Of a stretch of DNA of 64,000 nucleotides, positions 45,478 through 54,146 are shown piece after piece. Numbering within the stretch: the first letter of the stretch is position 1; each line of letters begins with the position of its first letter. This DNA comes from Novosphingobium sp. SG919 (lineage in GTDB: Bacteria; Pseudomonadota; Alphaproteobacteria; Sphingomonadales; Sphingomonadaceae): assembly GCF_012932495.1 (NCBI RefSeq), contig NZ_JABCNG010000001.1, forward strand, positions 1,922,001 through 1,986,000. Direction: 5' to 3'. The notes beneath the pieces are model-generated. The model saw nothing but the letters and a program-made list of their open reading frames with translations, ran no database searches and was not told the origin of the DNA. Both the position numbers and the translations under genes were made by a program.

Positions 45478-46128
45478 TCAGCCCTTTATGAATTCTGCGT
45501 CGAGGACGACCGTGACCTTGCCCACCATGCGCGACATTTGCGTCTGAGTAAATTGGGCGGTGTCGATAACCATCGAGCCCGTAAAACCTGCCGTCGGCGC
45601 CCCTTCCATCGAGCGACCGACGCCGACGAGTTCTGCCTCGATCGTAGCGGGCTTGGTCACGCCCATCAGCGTCAGGTCACCATCGATCAGCGCATGGCCG
45701 GGCGTGGTCTGGCGCACGCTGCGCGACACGAACCGAGCCTCGGGATAGGCGGCAACATTGAGCGATTGCGCGCTTTCCGGGGGAATCTTGTAGACGATCG
45801 GAGCGTAGAAAGGCTTGGCGTCAACCGTCACGTCCAGCGCGATGGCCCCGGCATTGGCGGGATCCCACTGCAAGGTGCCCTGGCGCACGCCAAAGCGCAG
45901 CACGTTGTAGGACATGCCACGGTGCAGCACGCGTGCAACCACCGACGAATGTTCCAAGTCGACGTTATAGCGGCCCGCGGGCGCTGCGGCCGGATCCTTG
46001 CTGGCCGGGGCCATGGCCACGGCCGGTGGCATCGGCGCGGTGGCCGGCGCACCCTGCGCGTGAACGAAACCGGCGATGCCTGCCGGAATGGCGGCCATGG
46101 CGATCAATCGTCCCCAGGTCATGCCCAT
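45478..46128 (-). CDS. YceI-family periplasmic lipid/quinone-binding protein
   Basis: 216 aa. Signal peptide 1-24 (V-H-A-Q), an Ala/Pro-rich spacer, then the YceI beta-barrel (about 52-215: YNVDLEHSSVVARVLHRGMS, AAYPEARFVS, GVTKPATIEA). The family binds isoprenoid or fatty-acyl molecules in the periplasm. ATG at 46128 with GGGAGAG. Placed between operator copy B and the double-GntR gene, so it is probably part of that regulon. Confidence 0.88.
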   Translation of the reverse strand: MGMTWGRLIAMAAIPAGIAGFVHAQGAPATAPMPPAVAMAPASKDPAAAPAGRYNVDLEHSSVVARVLHRGMSYNVLRFGVRQGTLQWDPANAGAIALDVTVDAKPFYAPIVYKIPPESAQSLNVAAYPEARFVSRSVRQTTPGHALIDGDLTLMGVTKPATIEAELVGVGRSMEGAPTAGFTGSMVIDTAQFTQTQMSRMVGKVTVVLDAEFIKG

Positions 46129-46283
46129 CGTGAACTCTCCCGTTTGCGGTGCCGGAACCGACCGGTCTTCCGTTTGGCGCCGCAATGAAACGCGGCCGCC
46201 ACGCGCCGGCCTGCCGGCAAAAACCTTGGCCACGGGCCAGAATCGGTGCAAAACTGCCGATGCTGCCTGCGACTCCGAATTAT

Positions 46284-46319
46284 TTGACCTATTTAGTCAT
46301 ATTTGAACATTACGGTCAA
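46284..46319 (-). promoter_or_regulatory. Shared promoter-operator, copy B
   Basis: On the minus strand, TTGACC-GTAAT-GTTCAA (46303-46319) is a near-palindrome followed by TATGACT and TAAATAG with the same spacing as copies A and C. A further GGTCAA (46284-46289) lies just beyond. It faces the YceI gene and the GntR regulator, about 175 bp upstream. The rest of 46129-46397 shows nothing else. Confidence 0.6.
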
Positions 46320-46397
46320 GTAAGGCAAAAATAGCGCTGCGGCTTGGGACGGACCCTGGATACCAGGCCCCGCCCCGCGCCACGCAGTAGAGATGCC

Positions 46398-47291
46398 TCA
46401 GGCCGGCTCGACCGCGCGGTGGGCATTCATCGCCACGCCGATGCCAGGGCCGCTGAACGCCACCATTTCGGCATCGACATATTCGATGATGTCGAGATCG
46501 GCGATGCCGTTGACGATGTGGGACGAAAGCGGCAGCTGCTCGAACGTGGCACGGTGCCAGTTGACCGCACCCTTGCCCGTCCAGCGACGGAACTCGAATT
46601 CGTCAAAGCTGATATTGACCTGCGCACCGCCACTGCCGGCCGGCGCCGCCGAGGTGGTGACATAGGCCAGGTCGGCGCCTTCGCTGCCATTCGGGCTCGT
46701 GCGGGGCATGTACTTGTAATACATCTGCGCCCCGCCGTTGGAGCCAGGCAACTGCTTGACCGGATTGGCTTCCTCGACGAGATTCGACATCTCGATATCG
46801 AAGAAGGTGTGTTCATACCACGAGGCTTCGCACGTGGCGTGGCCCGCGGCCTCGTCCCAGGCAATGTCGGTGAAATTGGCGAACATCTTGGGGAAGCCCA
46901 GCTCTTCGCGACCAGTCATGATCGCGTCTGGCGCGCCTTCCCAGATGATGGGGCACAGTGCCCCGTCGAGCCGCTCGGTCTTGCCCTGATACGTTACCGG
47001 GAAATCGACCGAGAGGATGCCATAGCCACGGCCGGCCAGCCAGTAGAGGTCCTTGAACCAGGCGCAGCTGACCGACACGATCGGTTCGCCACGCAGGCTG
47101 AAACCGACCGGCAGTAGCTTCTCGAGCTTGGCAGGATCGGTCCGATAGGCAACCTTCATCCATTGTGCGCGCATCCGCCCTGCTTCCTCGGCCGTCCACA
47201 TGCGACCTTCGGGATGCTGGCGCGGACCGGGCGCAGGGCCGAACATGATCGGCATGCGATAGCGCGAAGAGGAATCGGGAATAAACGTCAT
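46398..47291 (-). CDS. Acetoacetate-decarboxylase-family protein
   Basis: 297 aa. The sequence has the ADC beta-barrel features, notably G-R-E-E-L-G-F-P-K135, where the Lys aligns with the Schiff-base Lys of acetoacetate decarboxylase. ADC-like proteins also act as aldolase-dehydratases or oxo-acid hydrolases, so the substrate is open; a ring-cleavage product is plausible here. ATG at 47291 with GGAAG upstream. It stands alone between operator copies B and C, transcribed from C. Confidence 0.82.
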   Translation of the reverse strand: MTFIPDSSSRYRMPIMFGPAPGPRQHPEGRMWTAEEAGRMRAQWMKVAYRTDPAKLEKLLPVGFSLRGEPIVSVSCAWFKDLYWLAGRGYGILSVDFPVTYQGKTERLDGALCPIIWEGAPDAIMTGREELGFPKMFANFTDIAWDEAAGHATCEASWYEHTFFDIEMSNLVEEANPVKQLPGSNGGAQMYYKYMPRTSPNGSEGADLAYVTTSAAPAGSGGAQVNISFDEFEFRRWTGKGAVNWHRATFEQLPLSSHIVNGIADLDIIEYVDAEMVAFSGPGIGVAMNAHRAVEPA

Positions 47292-47735
47292 GTCGATGCT
47301 TCCGTTCGTGTTGGAGTGAATAAAAGGTGGTGATGGCCCTGCCCCTGCCCGGCCATGAAACCGGTGGGCACGGCCGAGTCGGCCCAAGCCGGCGAGGCGA
47401 GAGGCGTCGATCTGTGAAACTGGATTGCAGGTGCCGGATGCGCGTTGTGCACGTCCACGCAACCCGTGCCCCGTCAGGCGTGCTCTCTCCCGTTCATGCT
47501 CATTTCTGGACTATAAAGTCATATTTGAACCAATTGGTCAAACTCAAACTCGCTGTCTGTCCCAAAGGGCAGGACACCGCATGTGCGAACATGACAAGAA
47601 CGCAATTCATGCATCTATCTTGTCCGCCACCGCTTGCTAGGCCCATGTCGATAGTGGCGCGGCAAAGACGACGCCCAGTCCTGCCCAACAAACAAGTCTG
47701 ACACGGGGAACGTCAGGAAACGTGAGGGGAAGATA
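47292..47735. other. 444-bp divergent intergenic region
   Basis: No gene is visible. It holds operator copy C (47511-47541), which can act on the minus-strand ADC gene and, by position, on the plus-strand TonB receptor gene (start 47736). The rest shows only short open frames. Confidence 0.6.
47511..47541 (-). promoter_or_regulatory. Shared promoter-operator, copy C
   Basis: On the minus strand, TTGACC-AATTG-GTTCAA (47525-47541) is followed by ATATGACT and TTATAG. Arm spacing and the distance to the GACT element equal those in copies A and B. It is 234 bp upstream of the ADC start. Confidence 0.62.
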
Positions 47736-49955
47736 ATGAAGCGAATCCCATATATGATGTCGACGTCGCTGCTGGCGGCACTAGCGGCCGCGCAGCCTGC
47801 TTTCGCCCAAGAAAGCACGCCTCCCGCTCCAGAGCATGCGGCCAGCGACACCGGCAACGCCGGCCTTCAGGAAATCATCGTCACGGCCGAGCGCCGCTTC
47901 AACACCGCGCAACGCACGGCCGCCGCGATCAGCGTGCGCACCGGCGCGGATTTGCAGCTCCAGGGCCGCTATGAACTCAAGAACATCCTGGAAGATGTTC
48001 CGGGGGTTTCGGGCGGCGCCTCGTTCGGGGTGAACACCTCGCAGGCCGGCGGCACCGACAATGCGGCGACGGGCCTGGTGTTCCGCGGCATCCAGTCGAA
48101 CTCGGGCGTGGGTGGCAGCGCCACGTCGACCGCAGCGGCCGCAGCGATCTATGTCGACGATGTCTACAACGGCATCGGTGGCGGCTACGACATCGGCCGG
48201 GTCGAGGTTCTGCGCGGTCCGCAAGGCACGCTCTATGGGCGCAGCGCCACCGCCGGCGTGGTGGCGATCCACACCAACGATCCCGATTCCAAGGCGATTG
48301 CCGTCAATGCCACGGCCGAAATCGGCAATTACAACCTGCGGCGTTTTTCGGGCGAAGTGAACCTGCCGATTGTCACCGACAAGCTGGCGCTGCGCGTTTC
48401 GGGCAACCACTTCGAACGCGATGGCTATTACACAGCCCAGGGCGACGCGCGCCGCAGCACCAGCTTCCGCGGCAAACTGCTGTGGACACCCACCGAAAAC
48501 TTTTCGGCGCTGCTGGGCTATGCCCAGGAATTCAACCAGACCCGCTCTGGCGGTGTCGCGGTCAGCCAAGGCTCTTCGCCCACCGATTTCGTCTTCGTGC
48601 CCCAGGCAGTGGGCACCGGTCGCAATCACTTCCGGCAGTACTGGGCCAACTTCAACCTTGATCTTGGCGCCGTGGCGGTGACGTATATCCCGGCCTATCG
48701 GACCTGGTACCAGAACGCCACGACGATCGCGCGCAGCGCCCCTCCTGGGCCGAACATCGACAACTTCGTCTATGTTCCCAAAGACAACTTCATGACCCAC
48801 GAGGTCCGCATCCGCAGCACGGCGACCGACAGCAAGCTGCGCTGGCAGGCCGGCTTCATGTACTATCGCAACGCGCTGAGCGAGACGAACAACCTGTTCA
48901 ATCTCGATCTGCCGCCGGCCGGCGCCTATCTGTTCAAGTCGAACACCCACAAGGTGACGACGGCCGAAGGCGTGTTTGCCGAAGCGACCTATTCGTTCAC
49001 GCCCGAAACCCGCCTGACCGCGGGCCTGCGCTATGACCACACCAAGATCGAAGTGGACCAGGACTACACCGGGTTCACCGGCATCACGGCGTCGCTCAGC
49101 GGGCCGCAGCGCGTCGCCGCGTTCAACAACGTGACCTACAAGGCGCGTCTCGAACACGACGTGACGCCACAGAATCTGGTCTATGCCTCGATCTCCACCG
49201 GCTTCTCGCCGGGGGACACCTCGCTGACCCAGGACCTTGCCGGCGTGCCCCAGGTCCAGGTGCTCAAGGCGCAGACGCTCACCGCCTATGAAGTGGGCAC
49301 CAAGAACCGCTTCCTCAACAACCGCCTGCAACTCAACCTTGCCGGGTTCTACAACGACTACGGCGGCTATCAGACCGCAGGCATCAACGTGGCGCCTCCC
49401 GGTCCGCTGCGCATCTTCCAGACGATCACCGTGCCGGTGAAGACCTATGGCTTCGAGTTCGAACTGCAGGCGCGGCCCTGGGCGCGCGGCACGTTCCAGC
49501 TCAACGGGTCGTACACCCACGCGCGCTATGGCGACTTCGGGATCTATGCGGCGTACTTCTCGACGCATGAGGTTTCGCCCTCGCCGCCGTGGCAGGTTGC
49601 CGCTTCGTACGATCATCGCCTGAACCTGGGCGATACGACGTTCGTGATGCGCGGCGCGCTGCGCTTCGTTTCGGCCCACGACAGTTCGCGCATCACCGTG
49701 CAACAGGCGCTCGACGGTGCCTCGCCCTATATCCGCGTGCCCACGGTGCTGTTGGCAGACCTCAACGCCAACTGGATCATCAACGATCACCTGTCGATCG
49801 CGGGGTATGTGCGCAACCTCACCGACAAGCGCTATCTGCCCGACAACTGGAACGTGGCGCAGGTGACGGCGGGCAATCCGCCGGTCGTGACGGTTTCGGC
49901 CAACTCGCTGAGCGAGCCGCGCACATTCGGGATGCTGGTCGACGTGAAGTTCTGA
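47736..49955 (+). CDS. TonB-dependent receptor, catabolic type
   Basis: 739-aa outer-membrane receptor. Signal peptide 1-24 (A-F-A-Q), TonB box (QEIIVTAERR), plug motifs (ILEDVPGV, IYVDDVYNG, RVEVLRGPQGTLYGR) and a barrel ending M-L-V-D-V-K-F. It belongs to the sphingomonad receptors that import plant or aromatic compounds rather than siderophores; the ligand is unknown. ATG at 47736 with AGGGGAAG. Divergent from the ADC gene across operator C, and ends at a strong terminator, so it may be co-regulated with the catabolic units. Confidence 0.92.
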   Translation: MKRIPYMMSTSLLAALAAAQPAFAQESTPPAPEHAASDTGNAGLQEIIVTAERRFNTAQRTAAAISVRTGADLQLQGRYELKNILEDVPGVSGGASFGVNTSQAGGTDNAATGLVFRGIQSNSGVGGSATSTAAAAAIYVDDVYNGIGGGYDIGRVEVLRGPQGTLYGRSATAGVVAIHTNDPDSKAIAVNATAEIGNYNLRRFSGEVNLPIVTDKLALRVSGNHFERDGYYTAQGDARRSTSFRGKLLWTPTENFSALLGYAQEFNQTRSGGVAVSQGSSPTDFVFVPQAVGTGRNHFRQYWANFNLDLGAVAVTYIPAYRTWYQNATTIARSAPPGPNIDNFVYVPKDNFMTHEVRIRSTATDSKLRWQAGFMYYRNALSETNNLFNLDLPPAGAYLFKSNTHKVTTAEGVFAEATYSFTPETRLTAGLRYDHTKIEVDQDYTGFTGITASLSGPQRVAAFNNVTYKARLEHDVTPQNLVYASISTGFSPGDTSLTQDLAGVPQVQVLKAQTLTAYEVGTKNRFLNNRLQLNLAGFYNDYGGYQTAGINVAPPGPLRIFQTITVPVKTYGFEFELQARPWARGTFQLNGSYTHARYGDFGIYAAYFSTHEVSPSPPWQVAASYDHRLNLGDTTFVMRGALRFVSAHDSSRITVQQALDGASPYIRVPTVLLADLNANWIINDHLSIAGYVRNLTDKRYLPDNWNVAQVTAGNPPVVTVSANSLSEPRTFGMLVDVKF

Positions 49956-49981
49956 CCAGCCCCACCGGCACCAGCCAACGC

Positions 49982-50017
49982 AACGGCGCTGCCCGGCCCC
50001 AGCCGGCAGCGCCGTTT
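49982..50017 (+). terminator. Rho-independent terminator after the TonB receptor
   Basis: Perfect 12-base arms AACGGCGCTGCC and GGCAGCGCCGTT, ending in four T bases. Confidence 0.88.
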
Positions 50018-50084
50018 TCGTTGGCGAAATTGCCGGGCGCTCCGCCGCCCCACGTTGCGGCGCTCCGCAGCGGTGCCAACGGCA

Positions 50085-50118
50085 AAAGGCCGGAGCAGGT
50101 TGTCCCGCTCCGGCCTTT
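50085..50118. terminator. Second convergent terminator
   Basis: Perfect 12-base arms AAAGGCCGGAGC and GCTCCGGCCTTT, symmetric enough to work in both directions. A further GC hairpin (arms 50137-50145 and 50153-50161) lies just before the minus-strand gene stop. Confidence 0.75.
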
Positions 50119-50168
50119 GCTGCGTCATGGCTGTCAGCCGGCGCGCTGACGGCGCGCCGGCCAGATCG

Positions 50169-51026
50169 TCAGCGATCCTGCGCCTTGTCCTTGACGTTCA
50201 CCTCGAGCTTGCCCGTATCGGGATCGAGATAGTCGCGGTTGTCGGTGCAGGCCCATTCCTGCGGCTCGTTGCGCCGCTCGATGCCGCGGATGAACTTGCG
50301 CGGCGGAAGGGCATAAGGGCTCTTGAAGATCGTATCGTCGTAGATCGTCGTCTGGATTTCGAGCGTGTTGAAATCCAGCAAGCGCATCCGCTCCACCAGG
50401 CGCAGGTTCGGGCCATGCGGACCGAACACCACGCCCGCCAAGGGCGAGTGATCGCCCTGCACCCGCACGTCATTGGTCAAGCGGCCGATCTGGAACACCG
50501 TATCGGGCGCGAGGCCGGTGGTATCGACCACCAGCGTCCCGCCTTCCCAATGCCCGATCGATTCCCCGAGGTATGAAGGATTGGGCATTTCGCTGTGCTG
50601 CCGCCCATCGGTGTGGATGAAGCGCGTCATCCCCGACGTCTCGATATAGAGCGCGATCATGCCGGGCGACTGGAAGAACTTCATCGGCATGCCACCGATG
50701 TTCTGCACGAACGGCATGCCGAGCGGCTTGCAGTTGGTGAACGGGCTATCCTCGGCGGGCTTGTACTTGGCGATATAGTCACGCGCGAACGGCGTGTAAT
50801 CGGGCGGCGTGGAGAAATCATCGGCGATCGGGTTGATCGACTGCCAGGTGCCTTGCCAGAAATCGGGCTGGCGGGCGATCTCCTGCCAGGCCGCAGCCTG
50901 TTGCTCGGGCGTGCGCGCCACGGCCGGTGCATCATCGGCGCGGGCTGCGGGGGCGGCAAGTGCCAGGGCCGACAGCGCGACAAGCGCGCCGGTGCGAAGC
51001 TGGCGATGAACGCGGTTGGGGCTCAT
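50169..51026 (-). CDS. Secreted protein of the GHWEGDTLVV family, close paralogue of the 54.8 kb gene
   Basis: 285 aa. Signal peptide 1-30 (A-R-A-D). The core G-E-S-I-G-H-W-E-G-G-T-L-V-V-D-T is at 154-169. N-P-S-Y-L-G-E-S before it and F-G-P-H-G-P after it are shared with the 54.8-55.7 kb protein, at the same residue numbers. Two Cys (T-N-C-K, W-A-C-T). The ATG overlaps the DUF6152 stop upstream (ATGA). Last gene of the long minus-strand operon ending near the two terminators. Function unknown. Confidence 0.74.
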   Translation of the reverse strand: MSPNRVHRQLRTGALVALSALALAAPAARADDAPAVARTPEQQAAAWQEIARQPDFWQGTWQSINPIADDFSTPPDYTPFARDYIAKYKPAEDSPFTNCKPLGMPFVQNIGGMPMKFFQSPGMIALYIETSGMTRFIHTDGRQHSEMPNPSYLGESIGHWEGGTLVVDTTGLAPDTVFQIGRLTNDVRVQGDHSPLAGVVFGPHGPNLRLVERMRLLDFNTLEIQTTIYDDTIFKSPYALPPRKFIRGIERRNEPQEWACTDNRDYLDPDTGKLEVNVKDKAQDR

Positions 51027-51487
51027 TTGTAGGGTTGTCCCTGCGGCTTGGTGGGAACCTTGACCGGGCCGCCGGCCAGGGCCTGGCCGTTGGAGCCGGC
51101 CGGATCGACCAGGACCTTGCCCTTGGCCAGGAACACGTTCTGGATCGAACCGATCGGACGCCCATCAAGACCGGGGTGCACATCGACCACGATCTTGTCG
51201 CCAGACTTGATGTCGCCCGCGTTCCAGCCCCAGCGCGCCATCATGTTGGGGCTCGATCCAACCAGCGACCATTGCTCGGTGCTGCCATCGGCCTTGCGCA
51301 CCACGACGATGAGCCAGGTATGCGGATTGGCCCAGGTGAACTCACGCACCGTGCCGGTCAGCGTGGTCAGCTTGGCCATGTTGAACTTGGCGAAGGAGTG
51401 GTGCGCGTCGGCGTTCTGGGCCCAGAGCGCGGCCAGCGCGGCAAGGGCAAACTTCCATTTGCCGTGTCTTTTATGCGGTACGTCCAT
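51023..51487 (-). CDS. DUF6152 protein, copy 2
   Basis: 154 aa. Signal peptide 1-28 ends A-D-A, predicting a mature His-His-Ser-Phe start. Beta-rich core with T-G-T-V-R-E-F-T-W-A-N-P-H-T-W and S-G-D-K-I-V-V-D-V-H-P. Same plan as the copies at 43.4 and 55.7 kb. It starts 47 bp after the flavoprotein stop and overlaps the 285-aa gene. Could carry a metal or bind a small molecule; function unknown. Confidence 0.78.
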   Translation of the reverse strand: MDVPHKRHGKWKFALAALAALWAQNADAHHSFAKFNMAKLTTLTGTVREFTWANPHTWLIVVVRKADGSTEQWSLVGSSPNMMARWGWNAGDIKSGDKIVVDVHPGLDGRPIGSIQNVFLAKGKVLVDPAGSNGQALAGGPVKVPTKPQGQPYK

Positions 51488-51534
51488 GGTGACACTCTCG
51501 CTATGCATAAGGTTCTGCCAGTAAATTGCGCGCA

Positions 51535-53172
51535 TCAGCCGGCCGCCTTGGCCGCCCGCGCGCGGATCGCGTAGCGCCCGACCGACATGATGCCGTTGGG
51601 ATCGACCGCGTCCTTGATCGTTTCCAGGAAATCGCGAAGCGCGTGGTCGTTGTAGGAATAGGTGCCCATGATCAGTTCGTAGAACGCAGGGGCGGTCCGG
51701 TATTCGCCCCAGCCACGCTCTGCGGCCACTGTCACCAGTTCCCGGAAAATCGCACGCACCTTGGCATTGACCTCGGGCGAGCGCGTCACCGGCAGGCCCA
51801 TGGCGAACAGGAACGCGCGCTCGAAGATCGCCGAGGGGAACTGCAGCGGCAGGCCAGGCAGCTTGTACTTGCGGCCGATCCGCGCAAACACGTCCATCGC
51901 CTCGATCGCGGCCTCCCCCGTGCGCGGAATGACCGGCGAGAAGAAGATGTGGCCGACGACCTCCTGGTCCTCGTAGGTGTACATCGGGCCCAGGCTGAAC
52001 GTGCGCAACGAGGGAATGCCGAGCGGACCTGGATCGAACATCCGGGCGACGTCCTCGGCCGGCAGCGGCAGGGCACGGACCGGGTTGAGCGTGAATTGCG
52101 CGCCGGGAATGGCGGAAACGGCCTCGCGGATGCACTCCCACTGCGCCTCGATGAACCGCGCCGGGCCATAGAGCTGGAATTCGCAAGACCAGAACGGCAG
52201 GCCGGCCGCCTGCGCCGCCGCTTCCAGCTTGGTCATGTCGGCGCCCGCCGGGTCTTCAAGGATCACGCGGATCGCGGGATCAATCGCTGGCGGCCCGCCG
52301 AAATGGGCCGCATCGCCACGCGTCCCGGTCGTCGGGCTGGACAGCGTCCACAGCCCCTGCACGATCTTGCCCTGCTCAAGCCGGCCGATGATATCGACCA
52401 AGGGGATGATGTCGTGGAACCGCGGCACCGTCAGCACCCCAGTGGCGTGGCTTTCGGGCTGGGGCATCAACCAGAACCCCATCTTGGTGACCACGCCAAA
52501 GTTGGACTGCTTGAACAGGCCATCGATGCGCGGGCCAAAGCCAGGGCGGAACTGCTGCCATGTCTTGGCGCCGGGCATGGCCCCCATGCCGGTGCGCAAC
52601 ACGCGCCCGTCGGGCAAGACCACTTCCATCCCGCATTGCGCATCGAAATGGTTGCGATAGGGGGCCAGGGTCACGCCCACCCCGCCATCAAGGGCGTTGC
52701 CGATCAGGCTCCCCCAGCCGGGACTGGGGCAGTCGATCCACAGCTTCAGGCCCTTTTCCTGGATGTAATTGTACAGATCGAAATAGCTGACCCCAGGCTC
52801 GACCACCACGTAACCGTTGCGTTCGTCGATCTCGATCACGCGGTTCATCCGCTTGAGATCGAGGACGACGCTGCCGGCCACGGCCGGGGCGGCGCCACCA
52901 TAGCCCAGGTTCTTCCCCGTCGAGATGGGATAGACCGGGATGCGATAGCGATTGGCGATCCGCACCAGCGCGGCCACCTCTTCGGCGCTGGCGGGGGCGA
53001 CGGCAGCCGCTGCGCGCGGTTCGTCAGCCTCTCCCCACAACACCGAGTAGGAATCGCGGTAGAGTTCGAGATCCTCGTCGCTGGTGAACAGCCAGTCGGC
53101 GCCGACCACTTCGGCAAAGGCCCGCAGCGCGGCCGCAAAATCGGCCGGGCTGACGTGGGGGGGCACGTTCAC
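51535..53172 (-). CDS. VAO/p-cresol-methylhydroxylase-type FAD oxidase or dehydrogenase
   Basis: 545-aa FAD protein of the vanillyl-alcohol-oxidase family. It oxidises the side chain of para-substituted phenols in known members. F-S-D-like N-terminal PP fold (PISTGKNLGYGG at 82-93; C-P-S-P-G-W-G and G-N-A-L-D-G-G-V-G at about 148-168; M-E-V-V-L-P-D-G). The C-terminal half is the FAD-oxidase cap domain (about 280-540). A c-type cytochrome lies two genes upstream, as in p-cresol methylhydroxylase and eugenol hydroxylase, so a cytochrome-coupled dehydrogenase is likelier than an oxidase. GTG start at 53172 with AGGAGAG. There is no recognisable signal peptide, which conflicts with a periplasmic cytochrome partner. 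Confidence 0.87.
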   Translation of the reverse strand: MNVPPHVSPADFAAALRAFAEVVGADWLFTSDEDLELYRDSYSVLWGEADEPRAAAAVAPASAEEVAALVRIANRYRIPVYPISTGKNLGYGGAAPAVAGSVVLDLKRMNRVIEIDERNGYVVVEPGVSYFDLYNYIQEKGLKLWIDCPSPGWGSLIGNALDGGVGVTLAPYRNHFDAQCGMEVVLPDGRVLRTGMGAMPGAKTWQQFRPGFGPRIDGLFKQSNFGVVTKMGFWLMPQPESHATGVLTVPRFHDIIPLVDIIGRLEQGKIVQGLWTLSSPTTGTRGDAAHFGGPPAIDPAIRVILEDPAGADMTKLEAAAQAAGLPFWSCEFQLYGPARFIEAQWECIREAVSAIPGAQFTLNPVRALPLPAEDVARMFDPGPLGIPSLRTFSLGPMYTYEDQEVVGHIFFSPVIPRTGEAAIEAMDVFARIGRKYKLPGLPLQFPSAIFERAFLFAMGLPVTRSPEVNAKVRAIFRELVTVAAERGWGEYRTAPAFYELIMGTYSYNDHALRDFLETIKDAVDPNGIMSVGRYAIRARAAKAAG

Positions 53173-53174
53173 GG

Positions 53175-53711
53175 TCAACTCTCCTGTCGAGCGGCGCGCA
53201 AGGGGGCGCCGGCTCGCTTGTGCATGGTCCACACGTGCAGCCGCCCGGCCTCGCACGATCGGTTGTAAGTTGCGCGCCCGGCTTGCATGGCCGGCGCGGC
53301 GGGCGCGATGGCACCCAGCGCGGTACCCAGGGCGCGGCTGCAGGCTGGATCGTCGGCGGCATGGCAGGCATGGCCGGTGAGACGGAAACCATGATCCGCG
53401 GCGATCTGCTCAAGGCAGAACAGCGTTGCACCCGACGTCACGCCCGAAACCGCCTGGCTGTCCGCAAACATGCGCGCCATCGCGGCATAGCCGGTCACAT
53501 CAGGGGTGAACTGCAGCACCGATGCCGGCGCGGCGGCGAGCCTGCCGGACAGCTCGCGCGGCAAAGGCGCCCTGCCGTCGATGACGACGGCATCTATCGG
53601 CCGCCAAGCCACCCGCGCTTGCGCGCCAGCACCCAGCCCTGCGCCACCTGCCAGCGCCAGCGCTCCGCCGAGCATGGCACGCCGGGTGCAGACGGGCGTG
53701 AGCAAGTTCAT
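53175..53711 (-). CDS. Tat-exported protein of unknown function
   Basis: 178 aa. C-T-R-R-A-M-L-G-G-A-L-A-L-A-G-G is a Tat-like signal. The mature part contains W-R-P-I-D-A-V-V-I-D-G, F-C-L-E-Q-I-A-A-D-H-G and several Cys (FCLEQ, HACHAADDPACS, RSCEAG); I recognise no domain with certainty. Lies between the cytochrome c (ATGA overlap) and the flavoprotein (2 bp), so it is translationally locked into the redox unit and may be an assembly factor or accessory subunit. Confidence 0.68.
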   Translation of the reverse strand: MNLLTPVCTRRAMLGGALALAGGAGLGAGAQARVAWRPIDAVVIDGRAPLPRELSGRLAAAPASVLQFTPDVTGYAAMARMFADSQAVSGVTSGATLFCLEQIAADHGFRLTGHACHAADDPACSRALGTALGAIAPAAPAMQAGRATYNRSCEAGRLHVWTMHKRAGAPLRAARQES

Positions 53712-54145
53712 GGCTTGCCCCCGCCAGACCGGCGGCGGGCCGGCGGCTTCGTCAGGTAAGTGGCAACAGCCGCCAGTTCGGCGTCGCTGATCTCGGTCTT
53801 GCGGAACGAAGGCATGAACGAAATGCCTTGGCGCACCACCTGCCGCACATAGTCGGGCGACAGGTCGCTGCGCTGCTCGAGGATTGCGGGCACGGCGCCC
53901 TGGTACTTGCGCTGGAGCGCCAGGCTGCCCGGCCCGGTGGGCGTGGCATGGCAATCGGCGCACCACTTGCGATAGACCGGCAGCGCTGCAACCGGCGCTG
54001 AGGCCACGGGCTTGCCTGCCACAGGAGCGCGCGCGGGCCGGGCCTGCCCGATGGCAGCCCCCGCGCCCAACGCCAAAACGGCGGCCAGCACAACGGGGAC
54101 GCGGGTTGCGGCCCCGCGCCGATCCACGCCCGAATTGCCCTGCAT
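53708..54145 (-). CDS. Small c-type cytochrome, probable partner of the flavoprotein
   Basis: 145 aa. Signal peptide about 15-35, then an Ala/Pro linker, then a class I cytochrome c with C62-A-D-C65-H66 and distal Met111 (I-S-F-M-P-S-F). Comparable in size and order to the cytochrome subunits of p-cresol methylhydroxylase-like enzymes. The ATG at 54145 is 1 nt from the SnoaL-like stop, so translation is coupled. Would accept electrons from the reduced FAD in the periplasm. Confidence 0.87.
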   Translation of the reverse strand: MQGNSGVDRRGAATRVPVVLAAVLALGAGAAIGQARPARAPVAGKPVASAPVAALPVYRKWCADCHATPTGPGSLALQRKYQGAVPAILEQRSDLSPDYVRQVVRQGISFMPSFRKTEISDAELAAVATYLTKPPARRRSGGGKP

Positions 54146-54146
54146 G

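Noticed and set aside
47781..49790. A 669-codon minus-strand open frame opposite the TonB receptor
   Set aside because: No recognisable domain; the receptor on the plus strand has a complete set of motifs and terminator.
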